Assembly (NCBI RefSeq): GCF_001514265.1
Contig: NZ_KQ948990.1
Span: forward strand, 1 to 64,000
Length of the DNA: 64,000 nucleotides
Direction of reading: 5' to 3'
Source of the DNA: Streptomyces resistomycificus
GTDB lineage: Bacteria > Actinomycetota > Actinomycetes > Streptomycetales > Streptomycetaceae
Shown: piece by piece, positions 24,864 through 35,109 of the stretch
How positions within the stretch are numbered: the first letter of the stretch is position 1
Layout of the letters: each line of letters opens with the position of its first letter
Notes under the pieces: model-generated
Told to the model about the DNA's origin: nothing
The model's input: the letters and a program-made list of their open reading frames with translations, nothing else
Database searches by the model: none
Made by a program: the position numbers and the translations under genes

Positions 24864-25643
24864 TCAGCAGGACCTGCGCCACACCCCGAGTTCGTACTTC
24901 TTGAGGATCGAACTCAGCTTCAGGCGGCGGGAGTCGGAACAGAAGCGGCTGGTGGGCAGTTCGTACTCGGCGTGGAAGACCGCCTTGCCCGCGGAGACGA
25001 AGGGCCTCAGGTCGTCGCATTCGCCGTACTGGGCGCACTGCTCGTTGACCGCGAAGTCGAAGTCGTCCACGAGCTGCGGGATCTGGTCGAGGTCGTTCTT
25101 CAGGCCCACGGCCATGCCGCGGTCGTGGGCGAGCTTCGCGATCAGGCGGTTGTAGCGGAGCTGGTCGGCGGCCTTCAGGGGGAAGCCGGTGCGGTTGCGG
25201 TAGCCGTCCATGTTGTCGGGCTCGACCGCGTCGAAGCCCTTCTTGCGGCACATGTCGACCCGGGCCGCCATCAGGGGTTCCAGGACGTCGGTACGACGGA
25301 TGTCGAGCCAGCGCTCGCCCTCCCAGCCGTTGCCCCGGCCGATGACCGACTCGGGGAACCTTCCGGCGTCCGGGCGCCAGTCCTCCCAGGCGCCGGTCGA
25401 CAGGTAACAGATGACCTTGCGGCCCTCGCGGTGCAGGGCGGTGACCGTCGCGCCGGACTGGTCGAAGCCGTCGATGTCGTAGACGGGGACGTCGACGCTC
25501 GTGTCGACGCGGCCCCTGAGCTGCCACTGCCAGGCGACACCGGGACGCGGCCGCCAGTGGTCGCCGCTCGGCCGGTCCTCGGGCACGGTCGTGCAGGCCG
25601 CCGACAGCGCGAGCAGGGCTGCGAGCGGGATGAGGCGTCTCAC
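24864..25643 (-). CDS. Lipoprotein with GH114 (endo-alpha-1,4-polygalactosaminidase-like) domain
   Basis: The GTG at 25643 has GGAG 8 nt upstream and starts a 259-aa lipoprotein precursor: MRRLIPLAALLALSAAC, with a lipobox ending SAAC. The mature part matches the GH114 TIM barrel: KVICYLSTGAWEDWRPD, RWLDIRRTDVLEPLM, KGFDAVEPDNMDGY with likely catalytic acids, and VGLKNDLDQIPQLVDDFDF. Known relatives cleave alpha-1,4-galactosaminogalactan. A role in handling a surface polysaccharide of the producer or of fungi is inference. It converges with cobS, 25 bp between stops. Confidence 0.85.
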   Translation of the reverse strand: MRRLIPLAALLALSAACTTVPEDRPSGDHWRPRPGVAWQWQLRGRVDTSVDVPVYDIDGFDQSGATVTALHREGRKVICYLSTGAWEDWRPDAGRFPESVIGRGNGWEGERWLDIRRTDVLEPLMAARVDMCRKKGFDAVEPDNMDGYRNRTGFPLKAADQLRYNRLIAKLAHDRGMAVGLKNDLDQIPQLVDDFDFAVNEQCAQYGECDDLRPFVSAGKAVFHAEYELPTSRFCSDSRRLKLSSILKKYELGVWRRSC

Positions 25644-26000
25644 CGGGCGGGCTCCAGGGGGTGTGGCGGATACCCGAGGATGATCTCCCACCGGATCCCC
25701 GGACAACCCGAGGGGAATCCCTCGGGTCGGCGCAGGCCGGCGAGGCGTACGCTCGCCGATGCCGGACATGTGTGACTCGCCTCACCGGCAACGGGAATCG
25801 GCCAGCGGCCGTGCCGCCAACGTGAGGTGAACGCCCGCGGGAATGATCGACGGCGGGCCCGAGCGTAGGCTCGTGACGGGTGTTCGCCCGCCCAGGCGGA
25901 GGCCGTGCCGCAGGAGAGATCCGGGTCGGTTGTCGGGCCGGACGACCCACCCGTGTTCGGCCACCACAACAGACTTCAACGGAAGCGAGATTTCACCACC
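25644..26000. other. Intergenic region between divergent GH114 and pepA genes
   Basis: These 357 bp hold both promoters. I see no hairpin of note, no riboswitch-like fold and no small ORF with a ribosome-binding site. Open frames reading across it are extensions of the flanking genes. Confidence 0.6.
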
Positions 26001-27539
26001 GTGACTGCTCTCACTCTCAGCACCTCCGCGGCGCCCGGTCTACGGGCCGACGCGATCGTGATCGGTGTTGCCAAGGGCACTGGATCCCGGTCCGGGGACC
26101 TGGTCGTCGCACCGGGCGCCGAGGCCGTGGACAAGGCGTACGACGGCAGGCTCGCCGGCGTCCTGGAGACCCTCGGTGCCTCCGGCGCCGAGGGCGAGGT
26201 GACGAAGCTGCCCGCGCCGGCCGGCTTCAAGGCGCCGCTCGTGGTGGCGGTGGGCCTGGGCGCCGAGCCCGAGAAGGACTCCGGCTTCGACTCGGAGGCC
26301 CTGCGCAAGGCGGCCGGCGTGGCCGCCCGTACCCTCGCCGGCTCCAAGAAGGCCGCGTTCGCACTGCCCCTCACGGACGCCGCCGACGCCGGTGCGGTGG
26401 CCGAGGGCGTGCTGCTGGGCGCGTACTCCTTCACCACCTACAAGGACAACGGCAAGGACGCGAAGGGCAAGAACGGCAAGGGCCCGCTCGCCGAGGCCGC
26501 GCTGCTCGGCGGCAAGCCCCGCGACCGCGCCTACAAGGCCGCGATCGAGCGGGCCGCCGCCGTCGCCGAGGAGCTCAACCGCGCCCGCGACCTGATCAAC
26601 ATGCCGCCGAACGACCTCGACCCCGAGGCGTTCGCCGCGATCGCCCAGGCCGCGGCCAAGGAGCACGGCATCAAGGTGCAGGTGCTCGACGAGAAGGCCC
26701 TGGTCAAGGGCGGCTACGGCGGCATCCTCGGGGTCGGCGCGGGCTCCGCGTCCGGGCCGCGGCTGGTGAAGCTTTCCTACACCTCCTCGAAGGCGAAGAA
26801 GCACCTCGCCTTCGTCGGCAAGGGCATCACCTACGACTCGGGCGGCATCTCGCTGAAGCCGGCCGGTCACAACGAGACGATGAAGTGCGACATGAGCGGT
26901 GCGGCGGCGGTCTTCGCGGCCGTGGTCGCCGCCGCGCGGCTGGGGCTGGAGGTCAACGTGACCGGCTGGCTGGCGCTGGCCGAGAACATGCCGTCCGGCT
27001 CGGCCACCCGGCCGGGTGACGTCCTGCGCATGTACAGCGGCAAGACCGTGGAGGTCCTCAACACCGACGCCGAGGGCCGGCTGGTCCTCGCCGACGCGCT
27101 GTGGGCGGCCTCCGCGGAGAAGCCGGACGCGATCGTGGACGTGGCGACGCTGACCGGCGCGATGATGCTGGCGCTGGGCAACCGGACGTTCGGGGTCATG
27201 GCGAACGACGACGCGTTCCGCTCCGCGGTGCACGAGGCCGCCGAGGAGGTGGGCGAGCCGGCGTGGCCGATGCCGCTGCCGGAGCACCTGCGCAAGGGGA
27301 TGGACTCCTCCACCGCCGACATCGCGAACATGGGCGAGCGGATGGGCGGCGGCCTGGTCGCCGGGCTCTTCCTGCGCGAGTTCGTGGGTGAGGGCATCAC
27401 CTGGGCGCACCTCGACATCGCGGGGCCGGCCTTCAACGAGGGCGGCCCGTTCGGGTACACGCCGAAGGGCGGCACCGGTACCGCGGTGCGCACGCTGGTG
27501 CGGCTGGCCGAGCTGACCGCGGCCGGCGACCTGGGCTGA
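26001..27539 (+). CDS. pepA: Leucyl aminopeptidase, M17 family
   Basis: A cytosolic two-metal aminopeptidase that removes N-terminal residues from peptides, often a hexamer. From the GTG at 26001 it is 512 aa, the standard length. The metal-binding and catalytic segments are present: GKGITYDSGGISLKP near 273-287, the MKCDMSGAAAV helix, and NTDAEGRLVLADAL at 354-367 with the family signature. The frame is open to 25905 but that extension is not conserved in the family. A hairpin follows the stop. Orthologous position in mycobacteria is pepB (Rv2213). Confidence 0.96.
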   Translation: MTALTLSTSAAPGLRADAIVIGVAKGTGSRSGDLVVAPGAEAVDKAYDGRLAGVLETLGASGAEGEVTKLPAPAGFKAPLVVAVGLGAEPEKDSGFDSEALRKAAGVAARTLAGSKKAAFALPLTDAADAGAVAEGVLLGAYSFTTYKDNGKDAKGKNGKGPLAEAALLGGKPRDRAYKAAIERAAAVAEELNRARDLINMPPNDLDPEAFAAIAQAAAKEHGIKVQVLDEKALVKGGYGGILGVGAGSASGPRLVKLSYTSSKAKKHLAFVGKGITYDSGGISLKPAGHNETMKCDMSGAAAVFAAVVAAARLGLEVNVTGWLALAENMPSGSATRPGDVLRMYSGKTVEVLNTDAEGRLVLADALWAASAEKPDAIVDVATLTGAMMLALGNRTFGVMANDDAFRSAVHEAAEEVGEPAWPMPLPEHLRKGMDSSTADIANMGERMGGGLVAGLFLREFVGEGITWAHLDIAGPAFNEGGPFGYTPKGGTGTAVRTLVRLAELTAAGDLG

Positions 27540-27548
27540 GGCCGATTC

Positions 27549-27592
27549 CGGTGACGGGCCCCGCGCGCGGGTAGGGCGGGGCCCCGTCACCG
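27549..27592 (+). terminator. Hairpin terminator after pepA
   Basis: Arms of 16-17 nt beginning CGGTGACGG and ending CCGTCACCG pair with one bulged base. The hairpin starts 10 nt after the pepA stop. Confidence 0.75.
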
Positions 27593-27797
27593 TGTCGGGT
27601 GACGCGCGTCGCGCTGAAGTGCGCCGAAGAGTGCGACGTCTCACACACCAGCCCGGCGTCTCGTCCGGCGCCGACAAGTGCGAAGATGGGCCTCGGCAGG
27701 ACAGGGCCCCACCAAGGGCCGAAGAACGAGCGGCCGGACACCAGCCGCCGACCGGTCACCGCAGACCGGCGTGGCGCACATGCATGGAGGACGTGAC

Positions 27798-29186
27798 GTG
27801 GCGAACGACGCCAGCACCGTTTTCGACCTAGTGATCCTCGGCGGTGGTAGCGGTGGGTACGCCGCGGCCCTGCGCGGGGCACAGCTGGGCCTGGACGTCG
27901 CCCTGATCGAGAAGGACAAGGTCGGCGGTACCTGCCTGCACCGGGGGTGCATCCCCACCAAGGCCCTGCTGCACGCGGGCGAGATCGCCGACCAGGCCCG
28001 CGAGAGCGAGCAGTTCGGCGTGAAGGCCACCTTCGAGGGCATCGACGTGGCCGCCGTCCACAAGTACAAGGACGGCGTGATCTCCGGCCTGTACAAGGGC
28101 CTGCAGGGACTCGTCGCCTCCCGCAAGGTGACGTACATCGAGGGTGAGGGACGCCTCTCCTCCCCCACCTCCGTCGACGTGAACGGCCAGCGCGTCCAGG
28201 GCCGCCACGTCCTGCTGGCGACCGGCTCCGTGCCGAAGTCGCTGCCGGGCCTGGAGATCGACGGCAACCGCATCATCTCCTCGGACCACGCCCTCGTCCT
28301 GGACCGCGTGCCGAAGTCGGCGATCGTCCTCGGCGGCGGTGTCATCGGCGTCGAGTTCGCCTCCGCCTGGAAGTCCTTCGGGGCGGACGTCACGGTCATC
28401 GAGGGTCTCAAGCACCTCGTCCCGGTCGAGGACGAGAACTCCTCCAAGCTTCTTGAGCGCGCGTTCCGCAAGCGCGGCATCAAGTTCAACCTGGGCACCT
28501 TCTTCTCGAAGGCCGAGTACACCGCCGACGGCGTCAAGGTCACCCTCGCCGACGGCAAGGAGTTCGAGGCCGAGATCCTGCTCGTCGCGGTCGGCCGCGG
28601 CCCCGTCTCCGCCGGTCTCGGCTACGAGGAGCAGGGCGTCGCCATGGACCGCGGCTACGTCCTGGTCGACGAGTACATGCGCACCAACGTCCCGACCGTC
28701 TCCGCCGTCGGTGACCTGGTCCCCACGCTCCAGCTCGCGCACGTCGGCTTCGCCGAGGGCATCCTGGTGGCGGAGCGTCTGGCCGGTCTGAAGACCGTGC
28801 CGATCGACTACGACGGTGTCCCGCGGGTGACGTACTGCCACCCCGAGGTCGCCTCCGTGGGGATCACCGAGGCCAAGGCCAAGGAGATCTACGGCGCGGA
28901 CAAGGTCGTCGCTCTGAAGTACAACCTCGCGGGCAACGGCAAGAGCAAGATCCTGAACACCTCGGGTGAGATCAAGCTCGTCCAGGTCAAGGACGGTGCC
29001 GTGGTCGGCGTCCACATGGTCGGCGACCGCATGGGCGAGCAGGTCGGCGAAGCCCAGCTGATCTACAACTGGGAGGCGCTGCCCGCCGAGGTCGCCCAGC
29101 TCATCCACGCGCACCCGACGCAGAACGAGGCGATGGGCGAGGCCCACCTGGCCCTGGCCGGCAAGCCCCTCCACTCGCACGACTGA
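27798..29186 (+). CDS. lpdA: Dihydrolipoyl dehydrogenase (E3)
   Basis: A flavoprotein that reoxidises the dihydrolipoyl arms of 2-oxoacid dehydrogenase complexes, reducing NAD. The 462-aa product has the FAD site GGGSGG (15-20), the redox disulfide Cys46-Cys51 in GTCLHRGCIPTK, the NAD site GGGVIGVEFAS near 179, and the C-terminal catalytic pair in HAHPTQNEA near 437. GGAGG lies 7 nt before the GTG at 27798. The E2 gene starts 60 bp downstream, so the two form an operon serving the pyruvate and probably the 2-oxoglutarate complexes. Confidence 0.96.
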   Translation: MANDASTVFDLVILGGGSGGYAAALRGAQLGLDVALIEKDKVGGTCLHRGCIPTKALLHAGEIADQARESEQFGVKATFEGIDVAAVHKYKDGVISGLYKGLQGLVASRKVTYIEGEGRLSSPTSVDVNGQRVQGRHVLLATGSVPKSLPGLEIDGNRIISSDHALVLDRVPKSAIVLGGGVIGVEFASAWKSFGADVTVIEGLKHLVPVEDENSSKLLERAFRKRGIKFNLGTFFSKAEYTADGVKVTLADGKEFEAEILLVAVGRGPVSAGLGYEEQGVAMDRGYVLVDEYMRTNVPTVSAVGDLVPTLQLAHVGFAEGILVAERLAGLKTVPIDYDGVPRVTYCHPEVASVGITEAKAKEIYGADKVVALKYNLAGNGKSKILNTSGEIKLVQVKDGAVVGVHMVGDRMGEQVGEAQLIYNWEALPAEVAQLIHAHPTQNEAMGEAHLALAGKPLHSHD

Positions 29187-29246
29187 CCCTCGGTCGACGA
29201 ACGCGACGACACAGACTTCCGCAATTCGTAAGGAGCAACCGAAACC

Positions 29247-31031
29247 ATGGCGGTTTCCGTAACCCTTCCGGCGCTCGGCGAGAGCGTCACCGAGGGCACC
29301 GTCACCCGCTGGCTGAAGGCCGAGGGTGAGCGCGTAGAGGCCGACGAGCCGTTGCTCGAGGTCTCGACCGACAAGGTCGACACCGAGATCCCCTCGCCCG
29401 CCGCCGGTGTCCTGGCCTCCATCAAGGTCGCCGAGGACGAGACCGTCGAGGTCGGCGCCGAGCTCGCCGTCATCGACGACGGCACGGGCGCACCCGCTGC
29501 CGCCCCGGCCCCCGCGGCCGAGGAGGTCGCCCCGCCGGCTCCCGAGCCGGCCCCGGCCGCCCAGCCGTCCACCGAGCAGGCCGCCCCGGCTCCTGCTCCC
29601 TCCGCCGAGGCCGCCTCCGGCGGCGGCAGCGCCGAGGGCACGGACGTCGTCCTGCCCGCGCTCGGCGAGTCCGTCACCGAGGGCACCGTCACCCGCTGGC
29701 TGAAGTCGGTCGGCGACTCCGTCGAGGCCGACGAGCCGCTGCTCGAGGTCTCCACGGACAAGGTCGACACCGAGATCCCGGCGCCCACCTCCGGTGTGCT
29801 GCTCGAGATCACGGTCGGCGAGGACGAGACCGCCGAGGTCGGCGCCAAGCTGGCCGTCATCGGCGCCCCGGGTGCCGCTCCGGCGGCCGCTCCGGCCCCC
29901 GCCGCCCCGGCTCCGGCCCCCGCCGCCGAGGCCCCGGCTCCGGCGCCCGCCCCCGCGGCTCCGGCTCCGGCTCCGCAGGCTCCCTCCGCTCCGGCGCCGC
30001 AGCAGCAGACGACCCCGGCTCCCGACCCGGTCCCGGCCGCTCCGGCGCCCGCTCCGGCGCCGGCCGCCCAGGCCCCGGCTCCCGCCGCCACCTCCGGTGA
30101 CGACGGCGCCTACGTGACCCCGCTGGTGCGCAAGCTCGCCGCCGAGAACGGCGTCGACCTGGCCACCGTCAAGGGCACCGGCGTCGGCGGCCGTATCCGC
30201 AAGCAGGACGTCACCGCCGCCGCCGAGGCCGCGAAGGCCGCCGCCGCTCCGGCTCCGGCCGCTGCCGCCGCTCCGGCCGCCAAGAAGGCGCCGGCCCTGG
30301 AGGCCTCCCCCCTCCGTGGCCAGACCGTCAAGATGCCGCGCATCCGCAAGGTCATCGGCGACAACATGGTCAAGGCGCTGCACGAGCAGGCGCAGCTGTC
30401 CTCGGTCGTCGAGGTCGACGTCACCCGACTGATGAAGCTGCGCGGCCGGGCCAAGGACGCGTTCGCGGCCCGTGAGGGCGTGAAGCTCTCCCCGATGCCG
30501 TTCTTCGTCAAGGCGGCGGCCCAGGCGCTGAAGGCCCACGCGCCCGTCAACGCCAAGATCAACGAGGCCGAGGGCACGATCACCTACTTCGACACCGAGA
30601 ACATCGGTATCGCGGTGGACTCCGAGAAGGGCCTGATGACCCCGGTCATCAAGCACGCCGGTGACCTCAACCTCGCCGGTATCGCCAAGGCCACGGCGGA
30701 CCTCGCGGGCAAGGTCCGTGCCAACAAGATCACTCCGGACGAGCTGTCCGGCGCGACCTTCACCATCTCCAACACCGGTTCGCGCGGTGCGCTCTTCGAC
30801 ACGATCATCGTGCCGCCGGGCCAGGTCGCGATCCTCGGTATCGGTGCCACGGTCAAGCGTCCGGCCGTCATCGAGACGGAGGAGGGCACGGTCATCGGCG
30901 TCCGCGACATGACGTACCTGACCCTCTCCTACGACCACCGTCTGGTGGACGGCGCCGACGCGGCCCGTTACCTGACCGCGGTCAAGGCGATCCTGGAGGC
31001 GGGCGAGTTCGAGGTCGAGCTCGGCCTGTAA
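29247..31031 (+). CDS. sucB: Dihydrolipoamide acyltransferase (E2) with two lipoyl domains
   Basis: The core of a 2-oxoacid dehydrogenase complex, 594 aa. Two lipoyl domains carry the lipoylated Lys43 and Lys172, both in [10 protein letters not shown]. Long Ala/Pro linkers follow. The peripheral-subunit-binding domain is [20 protein letters not shown] (about 290-325), and the catalytic domain ends with [16 protein letters not shown], His564. In Actinobacteria this E2 is generally shared and acts with AceE in pyruvate dehydrogenase; the sucB name follows genome convention and aceF or dlaT would fit too. GTAAGGAGCAACCGAAACC precedes the ATG. Lipoate would be supplied by LipB/LipA encoded 13 kb away. 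Confidence 0.95.
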   Translation: MAVSVTLPALGESVTEGTVTRWLKAEGERVEADEPLLEVSTDKVDTEIPSPAAGVLASIKVAEDETVEVGAELAVIDDGTGAPAAAPAPAAEEVAPPAPEPAPAAQPSTEQAAPAPAPSAEAASGGGSAEGTDVVLPALGESVTEGTVTRWLKSVGDSVEADEPLLEVSTDKVDTEIPAPTSGVLLEITVGEDETAEVGAKLAVIGAPGAAPAAAPAPAAPAPAPAAEAPAPAPAPAAPAPAPQAPSAPAPQQQTTPAPDPVPAAPAPAPAPAAQAPAPAATSGDDGAYVTPLVRKLAAENGVDLATVKGTGVGGRIRKQDVTAAAEAAKAAAAPAPAAAAAPAAKKAPALEASPLRGQTVKMPRIRKVIGDNMVKALHEQAQLSSVVEVDVTRLMKLRGRAKDAFAAREGVKLSPMPFFVKAAAQALKAHAPVNAKINEAEGTITYFDTENIGIAVDSEKGLMTPVIKHAGDLNLAGIAKATADLAGKVRANKITPDELSGATFTISNTGSRGALFDTIIVPPGQVAILGIGATVKRPAVIETEEGTVIGVRDMTYLTLSYDHRLVDGADAARYLTAVKAILEAGEFEVELGL

Positions 31032-31048
31032 CCACCTCGCATGTACGG

Positions 31049-31081
31049 TGCCCCCGTCCGGAGCTTCTCCGGGCGGGGGCA
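31049..31081 (+). terminator. Hairpin terminator after the E2 gene
   Basis: A 14-bp stem with one G-T wobble (31049-31062 with 31068-31081) and 5-nt loop lies 18 nt after the stop. Confidence 0.75.
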
Positions 31082-31353
31082 CCGGCGTGTCACCGCGGGG
31101 TCGGCCTCCTGTCCGTCCGGCCCGGCGGCGACCGCGCCCACACGTGGGCCGACTGCGCCGAGGTGAGCGAGGAAGCCTGGGCGGCGACGGTGGGGATCAT
31201 TCGCCCCGCGAGCGGCGCCCTGGCCACGGCGACACCGAACGGGCCCCCGGAGTCCCGTCTTGACGGAGAACACCGAGATGGGAGCGTGTAAGCCTTGTCT
31301 CACCTGCACGAAAGCGCCCCCGTGCGCCCCTCCCCCGAGGACGTGCGGCCTTA

Positions 31354-31368
31354 TTGTCTAAACGTCAA
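31354..31368. promoter_or_regulatory. Imperfect inverted repeat upstream of the GntR gene
   Basis: TTGTC-TAAAC-GTCAA is partly symmetrical and is an AT-rich island 44 nt before the gntR ATG. It could be an autoregulatory site or part of the promoter. The remaining bases from 31082 to 31350 show nothing I recognise. Confidence 0.3.
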
Positions 31369-31411
31369 ACGCCCCCGGGGCCGATGGGCGGCCCCTCCCT
31401 AAGGAGCCCTC

Positions 31412-32035
31412 ATGACCGCGCCCGTCGTCCACTCGCTGCGCGAGCAGATCCGCGAGCACATCGTGGAGGGGATCGTCAGCGGGCGCTGGCAGCCGGGTGA
31501 GCGGATCGTCGAGCGGCGGATCGCCACCGAGCTGGAGGTCAGTCAGACACCGGTGCGGGAGGCGCTGCGCGAGCTGGAGTCGCTGCGGCTGATCGAGTCG
31601 GCGCCGAACAAGGGCGTACGGGTGCGCAACCTGACCGCGGCCGACCTGGAGGAGAGCTACCCGGTCCGGGCCGGTCTGGAGGCGATCGCCGCGGAGTTGG
31701 CGGCCGGACGCCTCGCGGAGGACTGCTCGGCGCTGGAACCGCATGTCGCCGCCCTCTACGAGGCCGACCGCGACGCCGACGGCACGGCCCAGGTGCGGCA
31801 CACCGTGGCCTTCCACCGCGAGCTGGTCCGGGCGGCGGGCAACTCGGTGCTGCTGCACACCTGGGAGGGCCTGGGCATCGAGGTCTTCACCGCGCTGTCG
31901 ATCCGCTGGCTGGGCACCGTCCAGCAGTCCTACGCGGAGGAGCACGAGGAGCTGGTGGCCGCGTTCCGCCGCCGGGATCCCCGGATCGCCGACATCGTGA
32001 AGGCGCATGTGCTGGGCTGCGCGCCACAGGCGTGA
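31412..32035 (+). CDS. GntR-family regulator, FadR/FCD type
   Basis: A 207-aa repressor-type protein. The N-terminal winged helix reads LREQIREHIVEGIVSGRW, then VSQTPVREALRELESLRLIE as recognition helix and wing. The FCD ligand domain spans about 80-195, with metal-binding-type His residues (VRHTVAFHRELVRAAGN). FCD regulators usually sense organic acids. It sits between E2 and E1 genes, all co-directional, so regulation of pyruvate dehydrogenase is likely, as PdhR does in E. coli. TAAGGAG lies 7 nt before the ATG. Ligand and targets are inferred. Confidence 0.9.
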   Translation: MTAPVVHSLREQIREHIVEGIVSGRWQPGERIVERRIATELEVSQTPVREALRELESLRLIESAPNKGVRVRNLTAADLEESYPVRAGLEAIAAELAAGRLAEDCSALEPHVAALYEADRDADGTAQVRHTVAFHRELVRAAGNSVLLHTWEGLGIEVFTALSIRWLGTVQQSYAEEHEELVAAFRRRDPRIADIVKAHVLGCAPQA

Positions 32036-32166
32036 CCCTTGAGCGGGCCCTCGCTCAAACGCTGTCCGACCTGCGAAAACCGACCGAAATGCGGCACCCG
32101 GTGTCTCCGTGGAAGGCACCCCGTGCCTACTTTCTCGTGATCAAGATATTTTGCCCCTGAACCCTT

Positions 32167-32183
32167 TGATCGATCATCGATCA
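32167..32183. promoter_or_regulatory. Perfect 17-bp palindrome upstream of aceE, candidate operator
   Basis: TGATCGAT-C-ATCGATCA is a perfect inverted repeat 145 bp before the aceE start, in an AT-rich stretch that probably holds the promoter. The 293-bp region between gntR and aceE has no ORF I support. Confidence 0.55.
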
Positions 32184-32328
32184 GGGGGTTAGAGTCGCCG
32201 ACGGGCCACGCGGCGGAGCCGCAAGGTGTCACAGCACCGAGGCCCCAGCCCTGTCCTGCCAAAGACCTAGGGCAAACCCCGAACCCTTGACGATGAGGGA
32301 ACCCCCTTCGACTGAGGAAGGCGGCGAC

Positions 32329-35034
32329 ATGACCGACCCCCACGCCATCCAGCCGAGCGCGCTCGACCAGCTCCCCGACCGGGACCCGGAGGAAACCGCC
32401 GAATGGCAGGCCTCTCTGGACGCGGTCGCCAAGGCGGCCGGGCCGCACCGTGCCGCGTACCTGATGCGGCGCACGCTGGAGCGTGCCGAGGGCAACGGCA
32501 TCGCGCTGCCCAAGCTGCTCGAGACCGACTACGTCAACACCATCCCGACCGCCGCGGAGCCCTCCGCGCCCGGTGACGAGGAGATGGAGCGCCGGATCAC
32601 CGCGTGGAACCGCTGGAACGCGGCCGCGATGGTGAGCCGCGGCAGCAAGTACGGCGTCGGCGGCCACATCGCCACCTTCGCCTCCGCGGCCTGGCTCTAC
32701 GAGACCGGCTTCAACCACTTCTTCAAAGGCAAAGAGGCCGACGGTTCCGGCGACCAGCTCTACATCCAGGGCCACGCCTCCCCCGGCATCTACGCCCGCG
32801 CCTTCCTCGACGGCCGGCTGAACGAGGACCACCTCGACAACTTCCGCCGCGAGTCCGCCGGTGGCGGCCTCCCGTCGTACCCGCACCCCCGCCGCCTGCC
32901 CTGGCTGTGGGAGTTCCCGACGGTGTCGATGGGCCTGGGCCCGCTCTCCGCGATCTACCAGGCGCGCTTCAACCGCTACCTGACCAACCGCGGCATCAAG
33001 GACGTCTCCAGCTCCCACGTCTGGGCCTTCCTCGGCGACGGCGAGATGGACGAGCCGGAGTCGACGGCGGCACTCGCGCTCGCCTCCCGCGAGGGTCTGG
33101 ACAACCTGACCTTCGTCATCAACTGCAACCTGCAGCGGCTCGACGGCCCGGTCCGCGCGAACTTCAAGATCGTGCAGGAGCTGGAGGCCCAGTTCCGCGG
33201 CGCCGGCTGGAACGTCATCAAGACGCTGTGGGGCACCGCCTGGGACGAGCTGTTCCAGCTCGACACCACCGGCGCGCTGGTGCGCCGCCTGCGTGAGGTG
33301 CCCGACGCGCAGGTGCAGACGTACCAGACGCGCGGCGCGGCCTACATCCGCGAGGACTTCTTCGGCAAGGACCCGGCGCTCGTCGAGATGGCGAAGCTGC
33401 TGAGCGACGACAAGATCCTCGAGTGTTTCCACCTCTCCCGCGGTGGCCACGAGGCGCGCAAGGTCTACGCCGCGTACAAGGCGGCCGTGGAGTTCGAGGG
33501 CGCCCCGACGGTCATCCTGGCCCAGACGGTCAAGGGACACACCCTCGGCGAGGGCTTCGCGTCGAAGAACGCCAACCACCAGATGAAGAAGCTCTCGGTG
33601 GACGAGTTCAAGGCGATGCGCGACCTGCTGGAGCTGCCGATCTCGGACAGCCAGTTCGTCGACGGCGTGGTGCCCTACGGCCACCCCGGCGCCGACTCCC
33701 CCGAGGTCCGCTACCTCCAGGAGCGCCGCGCGGCCCTCGGCGGTCCGGCCCCGGCCCGCCGTACGCAGCCGCTGGCCCCGCTGCCGGCCCCGGCGGAGAA
33801 GGCGTTCGCCTCCTTCGACAAGGGCTCCGGCTCCCAGAACGTCGCCACCACCATGGCGTTCGTCCGCCTGATCAAGGACCTGGTCCGCGACAAGGAGTCC
33901 GGCAGGCGCTGGGTGCCGATCGTCCCCGACGAGGCGCGCACCTTCGGCATGGAGAGCCTCTTCCCGTCCCTCGGCATCTACTCGCCCAAGGGCCAGACGT
34001 ACGAGCCGGTCGACCGTGACCAGCTGATGTACTACAAGGAGGCCAAGAACGGCCAGATCCTCAACGAGGGGATCACCGAGGCCGGTTCGATGGCCGACTT
34101 CATCGCCGCGTCCACCGCGTACTCCACGCACGGTGAGGCGATGATCCCGTTCTACATCTTCTACTCGATGTTCGGCTGGCAGCGCACGGCCGACCAGATG
34201 TGGCAGCTCGGCGACCAGCTCGGCCGCGGCTTCCTCGTCGGCGCGACGGCCGGCCGGACGACCCTGACGGGCGAGGGCCTCCAGCACGCCGACGGCCACT
34301 CGCCGGTGATCGCGGCGACGAACCCCGCGTCGCTGACGTACGACCCGGCGTTCGCCTACGAGGTCGCCGCGATCGTCAAGGACGGTCTGCGCCGCATGTA
34401 CGGCGAGGCGGCCCCGGGCGAGGACCCGAACGTCTTCTATTACCTGACCGTCTACAACGAGCCGCTGCCGCAGCCCGCCAAGCCGTCCGTCCCGGGCGTC
34501 GACGAGGGCATCGTCAAGGGCCTGTACCGCTTCAGCACGGCGGAGTCGGCGGGTGTGGAGGTGGCCGCGGCCAACGCCCCGCGCATCCAGCTGCTGGGCT
34601 CCGGCACGGCGATCCACTGGGCGATCAAGGCGCAGAAGCTGCTCGCCGAGGAGTGGGGTGTGGCCGCCGACGTGTGGTCCGCGACCTCCTGGACCGAGCT
34701 GCGCCGCGACGCGCTGGAGGCCGACGCGGCCCTGCTGCGCGGCGAGGAGCGGATGCCGTACGTCCGTCAGGCGCTCGACGGTGCCGAGGGCCCGGTGCTG
34801 GCGGTCTCCGACTACATGCGCCAGGTCCCCGACCAGATCGCGCAGTGGGTCGAGCAGGACTGGTCCTCGCTGGGCGCGGACGGCTTCGGCCTCTCCGACA
34901 CCCGCGAGGCGGCCCGCCGGCACTTCGGGGTGGACGCCGAGTCGATCGTCGTCGCGGCCCTGGCCCAGCTCGCGAAGCGGGGCGAGGTCAAGGCCACCGC
35001 GGTGAAGGAAGCGCGCGAGAAGTACGGCCTGTAG
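32329..35034 (+). CDS. aceE: Pyruvate dehydrogenase E1 component, homodimeric type
   Basis: It decarboxylates pyruvate with thiamine diphosphate and acylates the lipoyl arm of E2. The 901-aa length is that of the homodimeric AceE family. The ThDP/Mg motif starts at Gly236 ([15 protein letters not shown]) and ends with LTFVINCN. Further family segments are [20 protein letters not shown] and [18 protein letters not shown]. The ATG at 32329 ([14 protein letters not shown]) follows GGAAGGCGGCGAC; an upstream in-frame start at 32287 is not supported. The GntR gene and a perfect palindrome lie upstream. Confidence 0.97.
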   Translation: MTDPHAIQPSALDQLPDRDPEETAEWQASLDAVAKAAGPHRAAYLMRRTLERAEGNGIALPKLLETDYVNTIPTAAEPSAPGDEEMERRITAWNRWNAAAMVSRGSKYGVGGHIATFASAAWLYETGFNHFFKGKEADGSGDQLYIQGHASPGIYARAFLDGRLNEDHLDNFRRESAGGGLPSYPHPRRLPWLWEFPTVSMGLGPLSAIYQARFNRYLTNRGIKDVSSSHVWAFLGDGEMDEPESTAALALASREGLDNLTFVINCNLQRLDGPVRANFKIVQELEAQFRGAGWNVIKTLWGTAWDELFQLDTTGALVRRLREVPDAQVQTYQTRGAAYIREDFFGKDPALVEMAKLLSDDKILECFHLSRGGHEARKVYAAYKAAVEFEGAPTVILAQTVKGHTLGEGFASKNANHQMKKLSVDEFKAMRDLLELPISDSQFVDGVVPYGHPGADSPEVRYLQERRAALGGPAPARRTQPLAPLPAPAEKAFASFDKGSGSQNVATTMAFVRLIKDLVRDKESGRRWVPIVPDEARTFGMESLFPSLGIYSPKGQTYEPVDRDQLMYYKEAKNGQILNEGITEAGSMADFIAASTAYSTHGEAMIPFYIFYSMFGWQRTADQMWQLGDQLGRGFLVGATAGRTTLTGEGLQHADGHSPVIAATNPASLTYDPAFAYEVAAIVKDGLRRMYGEAAPGEDPNVFYYLTVYNEPLPQPAKPSVPGVDEGIVKGLYRFSTAESAGVEVAAANAPRIQLLGSGTAIHWAIKAQKLLAEEWGVAADVWSATSWTELRRDALEADAALLRGEERMPYVRQALDGAEGPVLAVSDYMRQVPDQIAQWVEQDWSSLGADGFGLSDTREAARRHFGVDAESIVVAALAQLAKRGEVKATAVKEAREKYGL

Positions 35035-35047
35035 GACCTGAGGTCCG

Positions 35048-35081
35048 GCGAAGGGGTACGGCTGCGGCCGTACCCCTTCGC
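35048..35081 (+). terminator. Hairpin terminator after aceE
   Basis: A perfect 15-bp stem (35048-35062 with 35067-35081) and 4-nt loop, 14 nt after the stop. Confidence 0.85.
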
Positions 35082-35109
35082 TGTCGGTGGGGCCCGGCAT
35101 CATGAAGGC

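Noticed and set aside
27828..31082. Open frame of 1084 codons on the minus strand across lpdA and the E2 gene
   Set aside because: Shadow of two well-supported genes. Its Gly/Arg repeats mirror the Ala/Pro linkers of E2.
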